Shown one piece after another: positions 1-8,237 of a DNA stretch of 33,446 bases (position 1 is its first letter; each line of letters begins with the position of its first letter). The notes beneath the pieces were generated by a model. It did no database searches and was not told where the DNA came from. It saw only the letters and a program-made list of their open reading frames with translations. This stretch comes from Kiritimatiellota bacterium (lineage in GTDB: Bacteria > Verrucomicrobiota > Lentisphaeria > Oligosphaerales > JAADHN01). The stretch covers positions 1 to 33,446 of the forward strand of contig JAADHN010000152.1 of the NCBI GenBank assembly GCA_013151865.1. The letters are read 5' to 3'. A program made the translations under genes and the position numbers.

Positions 1-805
1 AATAGAACGACCGGAACCCGAACCTCTTGACGCAAGCCTCGATTTCATCGACCACTTTGATCGGATCACGGGCCCGATACCGATTTCCACCGTACATGAG
101 TTGTGGCCAAAGACAGAAGCTGCACAGGTGGGGACACCCTCGGGACGCCAGCACCTGGAGTGACGGTTGGGGCACGTCCACAGCCGTGTCCACATAGCAA
201 CGCGGGTCGACGCTGTCACGGTCCGGCCAAGGCAGATCGTCCAAGTTGTCGAACAGGTTGTACTCGAGATTGACGTGGAAGCGGCCGTCCTGGCGACGGA
301 ACAGGAGGCCGCGGATTCCGTCGAGGGCATCGCCGGCATTCAGTCGGACAATCAGCTCCAGCGCGGTTCTTTCATACTCGCCGACCAGCACGCCGTCGAT
401 GTGGGGCAATGCGGTCAACGCGGCTCTGTCGAACAGGTGGGCATGCGGACCAGCCAGGAGCAGCACGGCACGCGGGAAATGCTCGCGCAGGCGCTTGCTG
501 AAGGCTCGGTCCACCTCCCACGACGGTGTAGAGACTTCCTGGATCAAAGCGTCCGGCGTAAAAGCTGCGACTTCATCGAGAAAGGTTTCGTGGCTTTGCC
601 GTACGGCGATGCCGTCGAACAAACGGGTTGCGAATCCGTTTCGCCGCAGCAACGCTGAGGTGTAACCCAAGAAGAACGGGTAAGGTGCATATGGATTGGC
701 CCGGGGTTCGAGGTGGGGCCACCGGGAGCCGGCGCGGACCCCCAGAAGGTCCCCGACCTGCCACGGAGGATTCAGGAGCGCCACCCTTTGAATCTTGCAT
801 GACAT
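1..805 (-). CDS. B12-binding domain radical SAM protein (partial, C-terminus beyond left edge)
   Basis: The first 268 residues are visible. Residues 1-200 form an alpha/beta region typical of the N-terminal cobalamin-binding domain of BchE/HpnJ-type enzymes. The motif CPHLCSFC (C224, C228, C231) is the CxxxCxxC cluster of radical SAM enzymes that binds the [4Fe-4S]/SAM cofactor. No DxHxxG cobalamin-ligand motif is visible, which is common in this class. ATG at 805 is chosen because GAGG lies about 9 bases upstream and it falls 14 bases after the previous stop (820). It is the last visible member of an operon with two nucleotide-sugar epimerases and a glycosyltransferase. A role in modifying a sugar or lipid of the same envelope glycan is therefore likely (inference); the exact reaction cannot be read from the sequence. 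The cysteine cluster makes the superfamily assignment safe. Confidence 0.88.
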   Translation of the reverse strand, partial: MSCKIQRVALLNPPWQVGDLLGVRAGSRWPHLEPRANPYAPYPFFLGYTSALLRRNGFATRLFDGIAVRQSHETFLDEVAAFTPDALIQEVSTPSWEVDRAFSKRLREHFPRAVLLLAGPHAHLFDRAALTALPHIDGVLVGEYERTALELIVRLNAGDALDGIRGLLFRRQDGRFHVNLEYNLFDNLDDLPWPDRDSVDPRCYVDTAVDVPQPSLQVLASRGCPHLCSFCLWPQLMYGGNRYRARDPIKVVDEIEACVKRFGFRSFY

Positions 806-819
806 GGGACGAACCTCAT

Positions 820-1914
820 TCAACACGCCGGATCCTCTGCAGGGCCAAGTCCGCGAAGGCGACGGTCGACGGCATCCACAGTTTGGCCCACGATGTCCTC
901 CAGCGTGTGACGATACGCCCAGTCGGGATAGTCCCCGCGAAAACGGGAAACATCCGAGATCCACCAGATATGATCCCCCTTGCGCGGTCGGGCGTCATAA
1001 CGCTGCGTCAGGCGTTTTCCTGTGATTCGCTCGCACAGATCGATGGCCTCCAGTACCGAACAGTTGCTGTGACGTCCGCCGCCCGCATTGTAGACTGCAC
1101 CGCGGCCCGGGTTGCGATAGACTTCCCAGAACATGCGGACGAGGTCTTCGCTGTGGAGATTGTCCCGAACCTGTTTTCCCTTATAGCCGAACACGGTGTA
1201 AGGCAGGTCGCGCAATATGCACTGAACAAGGTAATTGAGGAACCCATGCAATTGGGCGCCGCTGTGCTGCGGACCAGTGAGGCACCCACCGCGGAAAACG
1301 GTCGTGCGAAGCCCGAAATACCGTCCGTATTCTTGGACCATGAGGTCGGCGGCAACCTTGCTCACCCCGAAGAGGGAGTGCATGCACTGGTCGATCGACA
1401 TGGTTTCGTCGATGCCTCGTTCCGCATACGGATGGGTGGGCGCCACTTCCCAGCGGCTGTCCAGTTCCACCAACGGGAGTGTGTTCGGTCGGTCCCCGTA
1501 GACCTTGTTGGTGGAGGTGAAAATGAACACGGCCTCCGGGCAAAACGTGCGCACGCCTTCGAGCAGAGTCAGTGTGGCCGACGCATTGACTTCGAAGTCG
1601 ATGAACGGGTGGCTTGCTGCCCAGTCGTGACTTGGTTGGGCCGCAGCGTGAATGACCAACCGGATGTCTTTTCCGTAATCGCGGAAAAGATGTTCCACGG
1701 CCGCTCGATCCCGAATGTCTGCGTCGATGTGGCGGTAGTTGGCCGCGTGTTTTTCGAGGGCATTTCGGCGCCACGCCGTGGACGCGTCCGGTCCGAAATA
1801 CGCGGCCCTCGAATCGTTGTCGATTCCCAGTACCCGGTCGAAGCGTTCAGCGAAAAAGGTTACAGCCTCACTGCCGATCAGACCGGATGCACCGGTGACT
1901 ACGACTATGTTCAT
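820..1914 (-). CDS. NAD-dependent sugar epimerase, CDP-paratose/tyvelose 2-epimerase-like
   Basis: This is a 364-residue extended short-chain dehydrogenase. The Rossmann motif TGASGLIG is at 7-14 and the STNKVYGD segment at 134-141. The active-site tetrad region reads SLFGVSK: Lys186 is present but the usual catalytic Tyr is Phe182. The FRGGCLTGP segment, the HSGAQLHGF segment and [11 protein letters not shown] fit the CDP-paratose 2-epimerase-like subgroup of NAD(P)-binding epimerases. It would act in the cytoplasm on a nucleotide sugar destined for the surface polysaccharide. Its ATG overlaps the stop of the preceding epimerase by four bases (ATGA), with GAGAGG about 9 bases upstream, so translation is probably coupled. 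The exact substrate is uncertain. Confidence 0.87.
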   Translation of the reverse strand: MNIVVVTGASGLIGSEAVTFFAERFDRVLGIDNDSRAAYFGPDASTAWRRNALEKHAANYRHIDADIRDRAAVEHLFRDYGKDIRLVIHAAAQPSHDWAASHPFIDFEVNASATLTLLEGVRTFCPEAVFIFTSTNKVYGDRPNTLPLVELDSRWEVAPTHPYAERGIDETMSIDQCMHSLFGVSKVAADLMVQEYGRYFGLRTTVFRGGCLTGPQHSGAQLHGFLNYLVQCILRDLPYTVFGYKGKQVRDNLHSEDLVRMFWEVYRNPGRGAVYNAGGGRHSNCSVLEAIDLCERITGKRLTQRYDARPRKGDHIWWISDVSRFRGDYPDWAYRHTLEDIVGQTVDAVDRRLRGLGPAEDPAC

Positions 1915-2984
1915 GAAAACAACCTCTCTATCCGGTCACGCCGACGGTGCATCCACGAGGCGACATCGACGACCGTGTCGCGCACCGAACGCCGTGGACG
2001 CCAGTCGGCGGCGGCATGAATACGTCGGGCGTCCGTCACATACCACGGAATGTCTCCGGGGCGTGTACGGGGGTCGCTCCCGACCGGGATGGTCCGGCCG
2101 GTGACGTCCCGGCAGATCTCGGTGAGAGTGCGCAGGGAGACCGCGTTGTCGGCGCCCCCGCCCACGTTGAAGGTCTCGCCGGCGAACACGCCGAAATCCG
2201 CGGTGATCTTCAGCACCAGATGCGCCAAGTCCGCAATGTGCAATACGTCTCGGACCTGGTCGCCCCGGCCGCCGAAACCGATGGTGGTCAGCCCGTCTCC
2301 AAAGAGGTGCCGCGCCACCCACAGCGCCACCACTCCTTGATCCGTGCGTCCGAATTGCCAAGGGCCGGCGATCAGACCGCAACGGAGCACCACGGCGTCG
2401 ATCCCGTACATCTCGGCGTATTCGCGGATAAGCAGTTCCGAACACAGTTTCGTGGCCCCGTAAAGCGTGCGTGCCCCGTTCAGGGGGAATTCTTCGTTGA
2501 TGCCCGAGTTCGAGCAGCCGCGGCACGGAGCCGGGGTCCCCAGATAGAACCCGCAAGGGCCGGTTTCGAGCGGCAGTACCCGCAGGCGGGTGTAAGGGTA
2601 GACGCGACTCGTGGAGACGAACAGCAGGCGGGCGCCGCGGTCGCGGGCCGCTTCGAGGGCGTTTACCGTTCCCACGAGATTGGTGTCGATTGCATAGCGC
2701 GGCGAGCCGTCGACGCCGGCCAATGCCGAAGGCTCCGCCGCACAGTCCACAATGAGGTCGCACGGACCGACATTGACCAAAGCCCCTCGGCGGCGAACAT
2801 CGCCTTTCACAAAACGGACCCCCGCGTCCGTCAGGCGTTCGAGGTTTTTCTCGCTGCCGCGCCGGTGCAGGTTGTCGACCACCGTGACGGTTGCGTGCGA
2901 CCGTTCCGTGCGGAAGGCTAGGGCGAGGGACGACCCCACGAACCCCGCACCGCCCGTGATCAGAATATGTGTAGGTTCATCCAT
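1911..2984 (-). CDS. NAD-dependent epimerase/dehydratase (extended SDR)
   Basis: This 357-residue protein has the nucleotide-binding motif GGAGFVG at 11-17, STSRVYP at 124-130, and the catalytic YGATK (Y175, K179). The C-terminal half has NVGGG and the substrate-domain pattern of GalE/RmlB-type enzymes. An unusual CRGC pair at 154-157 lies in the loop before the active site. An in-frame upstream ATG at 3044 would deepen the overlap with the glycosyltransferase. ATG 2984, directly before the conserved first beta strand, is preferred, though its ribosome-binding site is weak and translation may be coupled (8-base overlap). It probably interconverts a nucleotide sugar together with the following epimerase. 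Confidence 0.86.
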   Translation of the reverse strand: MDEPTHILITGGAGFVGSSLALAFRTERSHATVTVVDNLHRRGSEKNLERLTDAGVRFVKGDVRRRGALVNVGPCDLIVDCAAEPSALAGVDGSPRYAIDTNLVGTVNALEAARDRGARLLFVSTSRVYPYTRLRVLPLETGPCGFYLGTPAPCRGCSNSGINEEFPLNGARTLYGATKLCSELLIREYAEMYGIDAVVLRCGLIAGPWQFGRTDQGVVALWVARHLFGDGLTTIGFGGRGDQVRDVLHIADLAHLVLKITADFGVFAGETFNVGGGADNAVSLRTLTEICRDVTGRTIPVGSDPRTRPGDIPWYVTDARRIHAAADWRPRRSVRDTVVDVASWMHRRRDRIERLFS

Positions 2985-4230
2985 TGCTGCTGTCTTCTGT
3001 CGGGCCGCTGCGACGGAACCGTTCGAAGAGCGCCGTCCAGCCATTCACTGCGTCCAAACAGATCAACGGAAAGACGGGGAACATGATTCGCTTCGATCCA
3101 TAAAAAAGCATCACCGCCACAAGCGTAGCCGCGTAGAACGGAAAACGTTCCCGGACCAAGTGCGGGCGCAGCCAGAGCCCCGCAAGAAACCCGAACATCA
3201 CACTCCAGGCCAGCAGCACCGCAGGTCCCTTGATAAAAAGCGGCGCCCCGGCCGGAACCCCCGGACTGGGATACAAGGCCGAAAACACTTTGTTGACAAG
3301 CAGGCGTATATTCTGTTCCAGAGAATGCGCCAGCATGCTTCGGAGTGCAGCACGCGCCAGGACCTTATTCTCTTCCCATTCGTCTTTTCCCTGTGGAACC
3401 CGTTTGCGCGAAAGGCACTCCGACGGCGGCACCCAGCGGCCCATGCGATCACCCCTTTGATATGCCTCGGGACAATAACTGCCGTACAAGACCCATCCCG
3501 TGCCGCTGGTTAGGATGGGCCATCGCCCCTGCTCGCGGCGGATAGCGACATTCCAAAGCGCCAATCCAACGGCTGCGGTTCCGGCGGCGGTCACGACCCA
3601 TGAGGACAGGCGTCGTCGCCGGAGTACCTCGGCGGCGATGCAGGCGGCCAGAATGAACAGCCCCTGGCCCCGGGTGAGAACGGAGACGCCCAGCAATACC
3701 CCCGCCCCTTTCAACCGGCCCGTCGAGGCCCGGCCCACATTCTGCCCCCGCCGGGTCAGGAGAAGAGCGATGGCCGTCACCATGGGGGTGAACACATTCT
3801 CGCTCAGGAGCATCCCGGCAAAGCGGAACAGGTGGGCGTCCGCCCCCAGCAGCAACACTGGGACAAGCGCCCATCTCCGTCCGCGTCCGACCCGTTCCGC
3901 CATCAACCAAGTCAGCCACACGGTCAAGGCGGCAAGCATTGCATTTGGGACGCGCATGACTGCCGGGTTCGCACCGAAGGTCCGATAAAACCCCGCCATG
4001 ATCAGCGGGTAGACAGGGAACCGGTACGCCGTGCCGAAGCGACCATTGGCGGCCAAATCGACCGCGATTCGATGATAGTCCAGCTCGTCCCCAGTCAGTG
4101 GCCGGCGGCCCAGATCCGAGTTTGCCCACAGCGCAACGAAGAATGCCAAGGCCGCGAGCAGCACCGGAAACCCCCGCGCCAGGGGCGAGCGGTCCGGCGA
4201 CGTCCCCCGCCATGGATCAAGGATGTTCAC
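2977..4230 (-). CDS. GT-C type membrane glycosyltransferase (ArnT/PMT-like)
   Basis: This 417-residue polytopic membrane protein opens with a hydrophobic helix (about 20-38). The acidic motif GDELDY (D48, E49) follows in the first external loop, the catalytic position in GT-C transferases that use polyprenyl-phosphate sugars. Several further helices alternate with Arg-rich loops. The start is GTG 4230: it has GAGGAG about 8 bases upstream and overlaps the regulator stop by only 14 bases, whereas the upstream ATG (4344) would run through 128 bases of the regulator gene. It would transfer a lipid-linked sugar at the outer face of the cytoplasmic membrane. The two epimerases behind it may make that sugar (inference). 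Confidence 0.82.
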   Translation of the reverse strand: MNILDPWRGTSPDRSPLARGFPVLLAALAFFVALWANSDLGRRPLTGDELDYHRIAVDLAANGRFGTAYRFPVYPLIMAGFYRTFGANPAVMRVPNAMLAALTVWLTWLMAERVGRGRRWALVPVLLLGADAHLFRFAGMLLSENVFTPMVTAIALLLTRRGQNVGRASTGRLKGAGVLLGVSVLTRGQGLFILAACIAAEVLRRRRLSSWVVTAAGTAAVGLALWNVAIRREQGRWPILTSGTGWVLYGSYCPEAYQRGDRMGRWVPPSECLSRKRVPQGKDEWEENKVLARAALRSMLAHSLEQNIRLLVNKVFSALYPSPGVPAGAPLFIKGPAVLLAWSVMFGFLAGLWLRPHLVRERFPFYAATLVAVMLFYGSKRIMFPVFPLICLDAVNGWTALFERFRRSGPTEDSSNG

Positions 4231-4846
4231 GGATGATCTCCTCGCCCGGTGCGGCAAAGACCCAGAGAAAGCGCCGGTCCGGAGACACGCCTTGCGGAAG
4301 AAAGCCGCGGCGCATGGGTTCGGTCCGGTCATAGAGACAAACAATGATCCGCTCGGCGGGACAGGTCGCCAGGTCCGCCATCGGGGCTATGCGCAAACGG
4401 AGAAAGCGCTCGCCGGACCGCTCGTTGTCGAATACGCCCGCCAGCTCGAGCCCCCACTCCCGAATCCCCAAGAAAACGATTTCGGCCAATTCGTTGGCCC
4501 CGAGAAGCCCCACACGGCGCACGCCGTTCTCGGCCAGCTCCCGACACACGGTCGCGCTGCGCCGCCGCGCTTCCCGATAGAACTCCAAGGTGAAATCGAG
4601 GAATTGAAGCGTGAGCCGCGCCTTCTCCGACATGCCCGAAGGGGTCAAGAAATAATCCCAGCGTCGAGCATTGTGCTTCTTGATGTGAAGCCAGCCCTTG
4701 GCCACCATGCGCCGGAGGGTCTGGTGGGCAAGCTTGACACTCACGCCGAGCTTCTGTGCGGCCAGACGGTTGTTTAGCCGCGGCGTCTGCTCGACATGGT
4801 TCAGGATCGCCAGCTCGCGGTAGCGTTCGGGATCGAGGGATGTCAT
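4217..4846 (-). CDS. EPS-associated MarR-type winged-helix regulator with Rossmann-like C-domain
   Basis: This is a 209-residue protein. Residues about 10-75 form a winged helix: LNHVEQTPRLNNRLAAQKLG, then a recognition helix and the KGWLHIKKHNARRWDYFLT wing. This matches the MarR family found beside exopolysaccharide loci. Residues about 105-209 (VRRVGLLGANELAEIV onward) look like a CoA/nucleotide-binding Rossmann domain as in Rex or PglD-type N-domains, so it may sense a nucleotide sugar or cofactor (inference). It is the first well-defined gene of the operon. Its ATG overlaps, as ATGA, the stop of a possible short upstream frame (4843-4995), and its own ribosome-binding site is weak. It probably controls this operon. 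Confidence 0.85.
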   Translation of the reverse strand: MTSLDPERYRELAILNHVEQTPRLNNRLAAQKLGVSVKLAHQTLRRMVAKGWLHIKKHNARRWDYFLTPSGMSEKARLTLQFLDFTLEFYREARRRSATVCRELAENGVRRVGLLGANELAEIVFLGIREWGLELAGVFDNERSGERFLRLRIAPMADLATCPAERIIVCLYDRTEPMRRGFLPQGVSPDRRFLWVFAAPGEEIIREHP

Positions 4847-5049
4847 GGTCTCGGTCGCTCGGGGTACTGACGCACCTCGTAATCGTCCGGGGTGCGAGCG
4901 AACGTCCAGCGTCTATAGGCCGCCCCGGGGAATTCCGCGACGCTCCGAGAAGCCCCGCAGGTTTCGTCCAGGCCATGCCGGCGAATTGTGCATCGTCACT
5001 CGTGTCGGCCGGCGGCGTACTCCCATTTCTCCCAGAGGTACGGCATGCC

Positions 5050-5076
5050 GGTAACGTTACCGATGGTAACGATAAC
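5050..5076. promoter_or_regulatory. Tandem operator-like palindromes
   Basis: GGTAACGTTACC at 5050-5061 is a perfect 12-base palindrome. A second copy, GGTAACGATAAC at 5065-5076, matches it at 10 of 12 positions and begins 15 bases later. A central AACGTT is usual for LacI/GalR-family operators, but which protein binds here cannot be told. The sites overlap the predicted -10 and start point. Confidence 0.42.
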
Positions 5077-5096
5077 TCCACGGCGCGGAAAGTCAA
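5069..5096 (-). promoter_or_regulatory. Predicted sigma70-type promoter of the polysaccharide operon
   Basis: On the minus strand a TTGACT -35 box (5096-5091) is separated by 16 bases from a TATCGT -10 box (5074-5069), so transcription would begin near 5062. The -10 box sits inside the second palindromic site and the presumed start point lies just beside the first, the classical layout for repression. The match to consensus is 5/6 and 4/6. It is inferred from sequence alone. Confidence 0.4.
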
Positions 5097-5191
5097 TCGA
5101 ACCCGGATACGGCGCCCCTCGGGGATGCGTTCGGACGCCGAACCATGGTGGGAGAAGTCCGTACCCGGTCGGAGGAGGGTCATGGCCCGAG

Positions 5192-5965
5192 TCACAGCCG
5201 GTCGACCAGCAGCCCGCCGTCCACGTGAAGCACCTGACCGGTCGAGTACCCCAAGTCTCCCCGGGCGAGCATGGCGACGGCGCGGCCCACATCCTCGGGT
5301 TCGCCCCAGCGACGCTGGAGACAGAGTCCGTCGGCAATCAGGCGGTCGTACTTCTCCGCCACGCCGGCGGTCATATCGGTCCGTGTAATACCGGGACGGA
5401 CCTCGTAAACCGGGATGTCGAACTCGGCCAGACGCACGGCCCAAAGTCGGGTCGCCATGCTCAATCCCGCTTTCGAGATGCAGTACTCGCCCCGGTTCGG
5501 CGAGGCAGCCACGGCGGAGACGGAAGAAATGTTGACGATACAGCCGGCGAAGTCCGATGTTTCCCGCCGTTGCCGGACCATCCAGTTGGCCGCGGCCTGC
5601 GTCAGGAAATAGGGTCCCTGCAGATTGATCCGGAGCACCCGCTCGAAGCTCTCTTCGCCGGCCTCGAGCATGTCGGCGCGCACCCGGGGCGCCACCCCCG
5701 CATTATTGACCAGAAGGTTCAGCCTGCCGAAGGTCTCGGCGACTCGTTCGAGGGTTCGGGCCCGGTCCGTTGCGACGCTCACGTCGCTCCGGCAGTAAAG
5801 CGTCCTCACGCCGCGATTCTCGAGGGCGGCCAGTCGTTCCCGTAGGTCCTCCGCCGGTCTGCGCCCCATGAGGGCCAGGTCCCACCCTTCGTCGGCCAGC
5901 GCGCAACAGATCCCCCAGCCGATGCCGCGTCCTCCGCCGGTGACCAGGGCAACTCGTGAAGCCAT
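5192..5965 (-). CDS. Short-chain dehydrogenase/reductase, FabG-like
   Basis: This 257-residue classical SDR has the cofactor motif TGGGRGIG at 9-16, NNAG at 87-90, and the catalytic Ser148 and YCISK (Y161, K165). The segment RPGITRTDMT follows the active site and the C-terminal GQVLHVDGG is typical. It resembles 3-oxoacyl-ACP reductases, but solitary copies like this often act on sugars or polyols, so the substrate is open. ATG 5965 has GGAG about 9 bases upstream. The gap to the deacetylase gene ahead of it is 43 bases, so the two are probably co-transcribed. Confidence 0.88.
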   Translation of the reverse strand: MASRVALVTGGGRGIGWGICCALADEGWDLALMGRRPAEDLRERLAALENRGVRTLYCRSDVSVATDRARTLERVAETFGRLNLLVNNAGVAPRVRADMLEAGEESFERVLRINLQGPYFLTQAAANWMVRQRRETSDFAGCIVNISSVSAVAASPNRGEYCISKAGLSMATRLWAVRLAEFDIPVYEVRPGITRTDMTAGVAEKYDRLIADGLCLQRRWGEPEDVGRAVAMLARGDLGYSTGQVLHVDGGLLVDRL

Positions 5966-6008
5966 CGTATTGTTCTCCGTAGACTCGCAACAGCCCGAAG
6001 CCGGCGAT

Positions 6009-7034
6009 TCACTGCGTCACATCCGTCTTCGGAGCGTCGTCCTTCCGGGCTTGTCCCCGTCCCGCCGGCCGTGGCGGTGACATTTGCTCATGCATCGGAC
6101 GCCAGCCCATCAGTCGTATGCCGCGCTTCCGGAGCAGGTCCCGCGTCTCCGGATCGGTGAAAATGCGGAATTCGTTCCAGCGGTTGCGCCATGAATGAGT
6201 GACATGCTGGATTTCCGGATCGTTCCCGGCAACGTGAATGATGATTTGATTGACTCCCGGGCGGAGCGAGTCAAGCACCTTGAACCAAGCCGCTTTTCGT
6301 TCGTCGTACGTCTTGCCCTCGACCCCGGTGTATAGCATATCGAGTCCGGGTATGCCGTACCGGGCGGGAAGCGCAATGGCCTCTTCCGAAAGCTTTACCC
6401 CGTTTGCAGCCATGACCTTGCGAGTGACCGGACCGGGCTTTAGCGTCATGGCCGGGATGCCGTATTCCCGGGACAGGCGGATATAGACGCGATAGAACGC
6501 CTCGGACGCAAACAGCGTCCCCATGTGCGTATCCAGGTGCGTCGGGCGCATGCCGGCGGCGAGCGCCCGCTCGATCTGCGCACGCACCTCGACCTCCACC
6601 TCGTCGGCCGAAGCATGGCGCACCACGTCCGCCACGCGCCCCCACAAATAGCCGTCCGGATCCACCAGTCCCGGGACCCGGTCGCGCGCCGCCACCGGCC
6701 CCCAGCGGTAGCCTTCCCATTCGCTGGTCAGAGTCAAATGCAGACCCAGGTCCGCCTTGGGGTGGCGCCGCGCCCAGGTCGCCATCTCGGGAAACCACGG
6801 GCAGGGGACCATGACGCTGGCGGAGGTGACAATGCCCGTCTCGAGCGCTTTCATTCCCGCCGCATTGGCGGAATGGCACATGCCGAGGTCGTCGGCGTGA
6901 ACGATCAAGGCCGTTTCTCCGGGAGCGGCCGGGGGCGTCTCCGCCCCGGGGGCCTTGGCGGCGGCCGCGGCCGCCAAACTCATCGCTTGGAGCGTGAGCC
7001 CCAGAAAAGTGGGGAATCGGGGAGAAGAGAACAT
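6009..7034 (-). CDS. Exported YdjC/ChbG-like carbohydrate deacetylase
   Basis: This 341-residue protein begins with a hydrophobic, alanine-rich segment (about 8-26) that looks like a signal peptide. The metal-binding HADD motif (H46, D48, D49), the GLHLTLTSEWEG segment (H99) and THLDTHMG match the YdjC/ChbG family, which removes N-acetyl groups from chito-oligosaccharides and related sugars. E. coli ChbG is cytoplasmic, so a signal sequence points to periplasmic use here. ATG 7034 directly precedes the signal region and has GAGAAAG about 9 bases upstream. An upstream in-frame start at 7223 would add an unlikely 63-residue polar extension. The C-terminus is Pro/Arg/Lys-rich and may be disordered. 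Confidence 0.84.
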   Translation of the reverse strand: MFSSPRFPTFLGLTLQAMSLAAAAAAKAPGAETPPAAPGETALIVHADDLGMCHSANAAGMKALETGIVTSASVMVPCPWFPEMATWARRHPKADLGLHLTLTSEWEGYRWGPVAARDRVPGLVDPDGYLWGRVADVVRHASADEVEVEVRAQIERALAAGMRPTHLDTHMGTLFASEAFYRVYIRLSREYGIPAMTLKPGPVTRKVMAANGVKLSEEAIALPARYGIPGLDMLYTGVEGKTYDERKAAWFKVLDSLRPGVNQIIIHVAGNDPEIQHVTHSWRNRWNEFRIFTDPETRDLLRKRGIRLMGWRPMHEQMSPPRPAGRGQARKDDAPKTDVTQ

Positions 7035-7253
7035 GTTCCGTACTTTCTCTATCTGGGACTTGGAATGATCCCGTGGTCCCGTTCGGTCCACGGATACAGA
7101 GTCGATCGAACCCGCGGAACTGTATCCCCGGACGGGCCGAATGGCGCGGCCCGCAACGCGGTTTGTTTCGAGCTCGAAGGTCTCACGGCACGTCTTCGTC
7201 TCGATCCGGCGCCGGGAATCCATGAGGTATCCTTCAAGAGCCGGATCGCCACA

Positions 7254-8177
7254 TCAACGAAATGCCTCGGGATGGCAAATCCGGGCCAGTTGTCGGGCCG
7301 TGCCCGCAACCCGGGGACCGGGAATCTGGACGGCCGGGTCCGTAACGAAAAAGATCCGACCCGCCTTTACTGCCGGAATGCTCGAAAGCATCTGCCAATC
7401 CCGCAGAAAGGCTCGACGCAACTGTGGGGTCAGGCGCAGTCCGGGGAGGGTTTCGATGATGATCTGGGGCGCGCGGCGTTGAACGGTTTCCTTGCCCGCC
7501 TCCGGGTACGGTCGTCCGGCATCGGAGAAAATGTTGTCGGCGCCGGCGGCATCCAGGAGCTGATCGAGAAAACTGCCCGGTCCCACCGTGTACAAGCCGC
7601 TGAGGTCTCCGGCCCGTCGACTCAATGTGACAAATACCCGAGGACGGGGGCGGCCCGCCACGGCCCGACGAACGGCGGCAAGCTCCGCAGTGATCCGCGC
7701 GGCCAGCTCCCGGGCCGAATCGCGACGCCCCAGCAAGACGCCGAGGCGGTGGATGCCGCTGAGAACACTCTCCAACGTTTCCATGCGAAGCGCCTCGAAG
7801 CGGATACCGTGTTCGCGGCAGAACGCCGCCGCGCGCGCGTTCGGCATTTGGGCCAGCAGAAGGTCCGGGCGCAGTACCGCGATGCGTTCGAGGCTCGGAT
7901 TGACCGGGCCGCCGACCCGCGTGCGCTTCGTCGCAGCCGGCGGGTATTCGCAGAAGTCCGTGACCCCCACTACACTGTCGCCCGCGCCCAACGCGAATAC
8001 GGTTTCCGTGATGTTCGGCGCGAGACAAACAATGCGCCGCGGTGAGCCCGTTGCCGTCGATCTCCCCTCCGGGGACCGTCGGGGAGACAGGCGGTTTTCG
8101 AGTTCCAAGGCCAGGAAGGCGAGGATCCCGCCGATTCCGAGAAAACCGAGAACCAAAATGCCCGACCAACGCCGCAT
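7254..8177 (-). CDS. BtuF-like periplasmic metal-chelate/cobalamin-binding protein
   Basis: This 307-residue protein has an N-terminal hydrophobic segment (about 5-25) serving as signal or anchor. The mature part starts with RRIVCLAPNITETVFALGAG and continues through VGVTDFCEYPP, the pattern of the BtuF/FhuD helical-backbone receptors. A central long helix and the second lobe (PRVFVTLSR...GSFLDQLLDAAGADNIF) complete the fold. ATG 8177 is chosen because GGAGG lies 8 bases upstream; the TTG at 8192 is less suitable. No BtuC or BtuD gene is adjacent. The protein may serve a distant ABC transporter for cobalamin or an iron chelate. The B12-dependent radical SAM gene in the window shows the cell uses cobalamin. 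Confidence 0.85.
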   Translation of the reverse strand: MRRWSGILVLGFLGIGGILAFLALELENRLSPRRSPEGRSTATGSPRRIVCLAPNITETVFALGAGDSVVGVTDFCEYPPAATKRTRVGGPVNPSLERIAVLRPDLLLAQMPNARAAAFCREHGIRFEALRMETLESVLSGIHRLGVLLGRRDSARELAARITAELAAVRRAVAGRPRPRVFVTLSRRAGDLSGLYTVGPGSFLDQLLDAAGADNIFSDAGRPYPEAGKETVQRRAPQIIIETLPGLRLTPQLRRAFLRDWQMLSSIPAVKAGRIFFVTDPAVQIPGPRVAGTARQLARICHPEAFR

Positions 8178-8237
8178 ACGAGGGACCTCCAATGTGGCCC
8201 GGAGAGAGACCGAGCGAACTTCCCCTCAACCCCCCGT

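Larger units (their letters stand above)
4847..5191. other. Regulatory interval upstream of the polysaccharide operon
   Basis: These 345 bases lie between the SDR stop and the regulator start. They hold a promoter-like pair on the minus strand (TTGACT/TATCGT, 5069-5096), two tandem palindromic sites (5050-5076) and a 10-base palindrome CGGCATGCCG (5041-5050). Downstream of these is a minus-strand frame from ATG 5046 with one in-frame TGA (4996-4998), ending at 4843 in an ATGA overlap with the regulator. No other gene is convincing here. A leader transcript of roughly 215 bases before the regulator is implied if the promoter is right. Confidence 0.5.

Noticed and set aside
7202-7248. Nine-base inverted repeat CGATCCGGC/GCCGGATCG after the BtuF-like gene
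   Set aside because: The arms are 29 bases apart with no T-run, which is too weak to call a terminator in GC-rich DNA.
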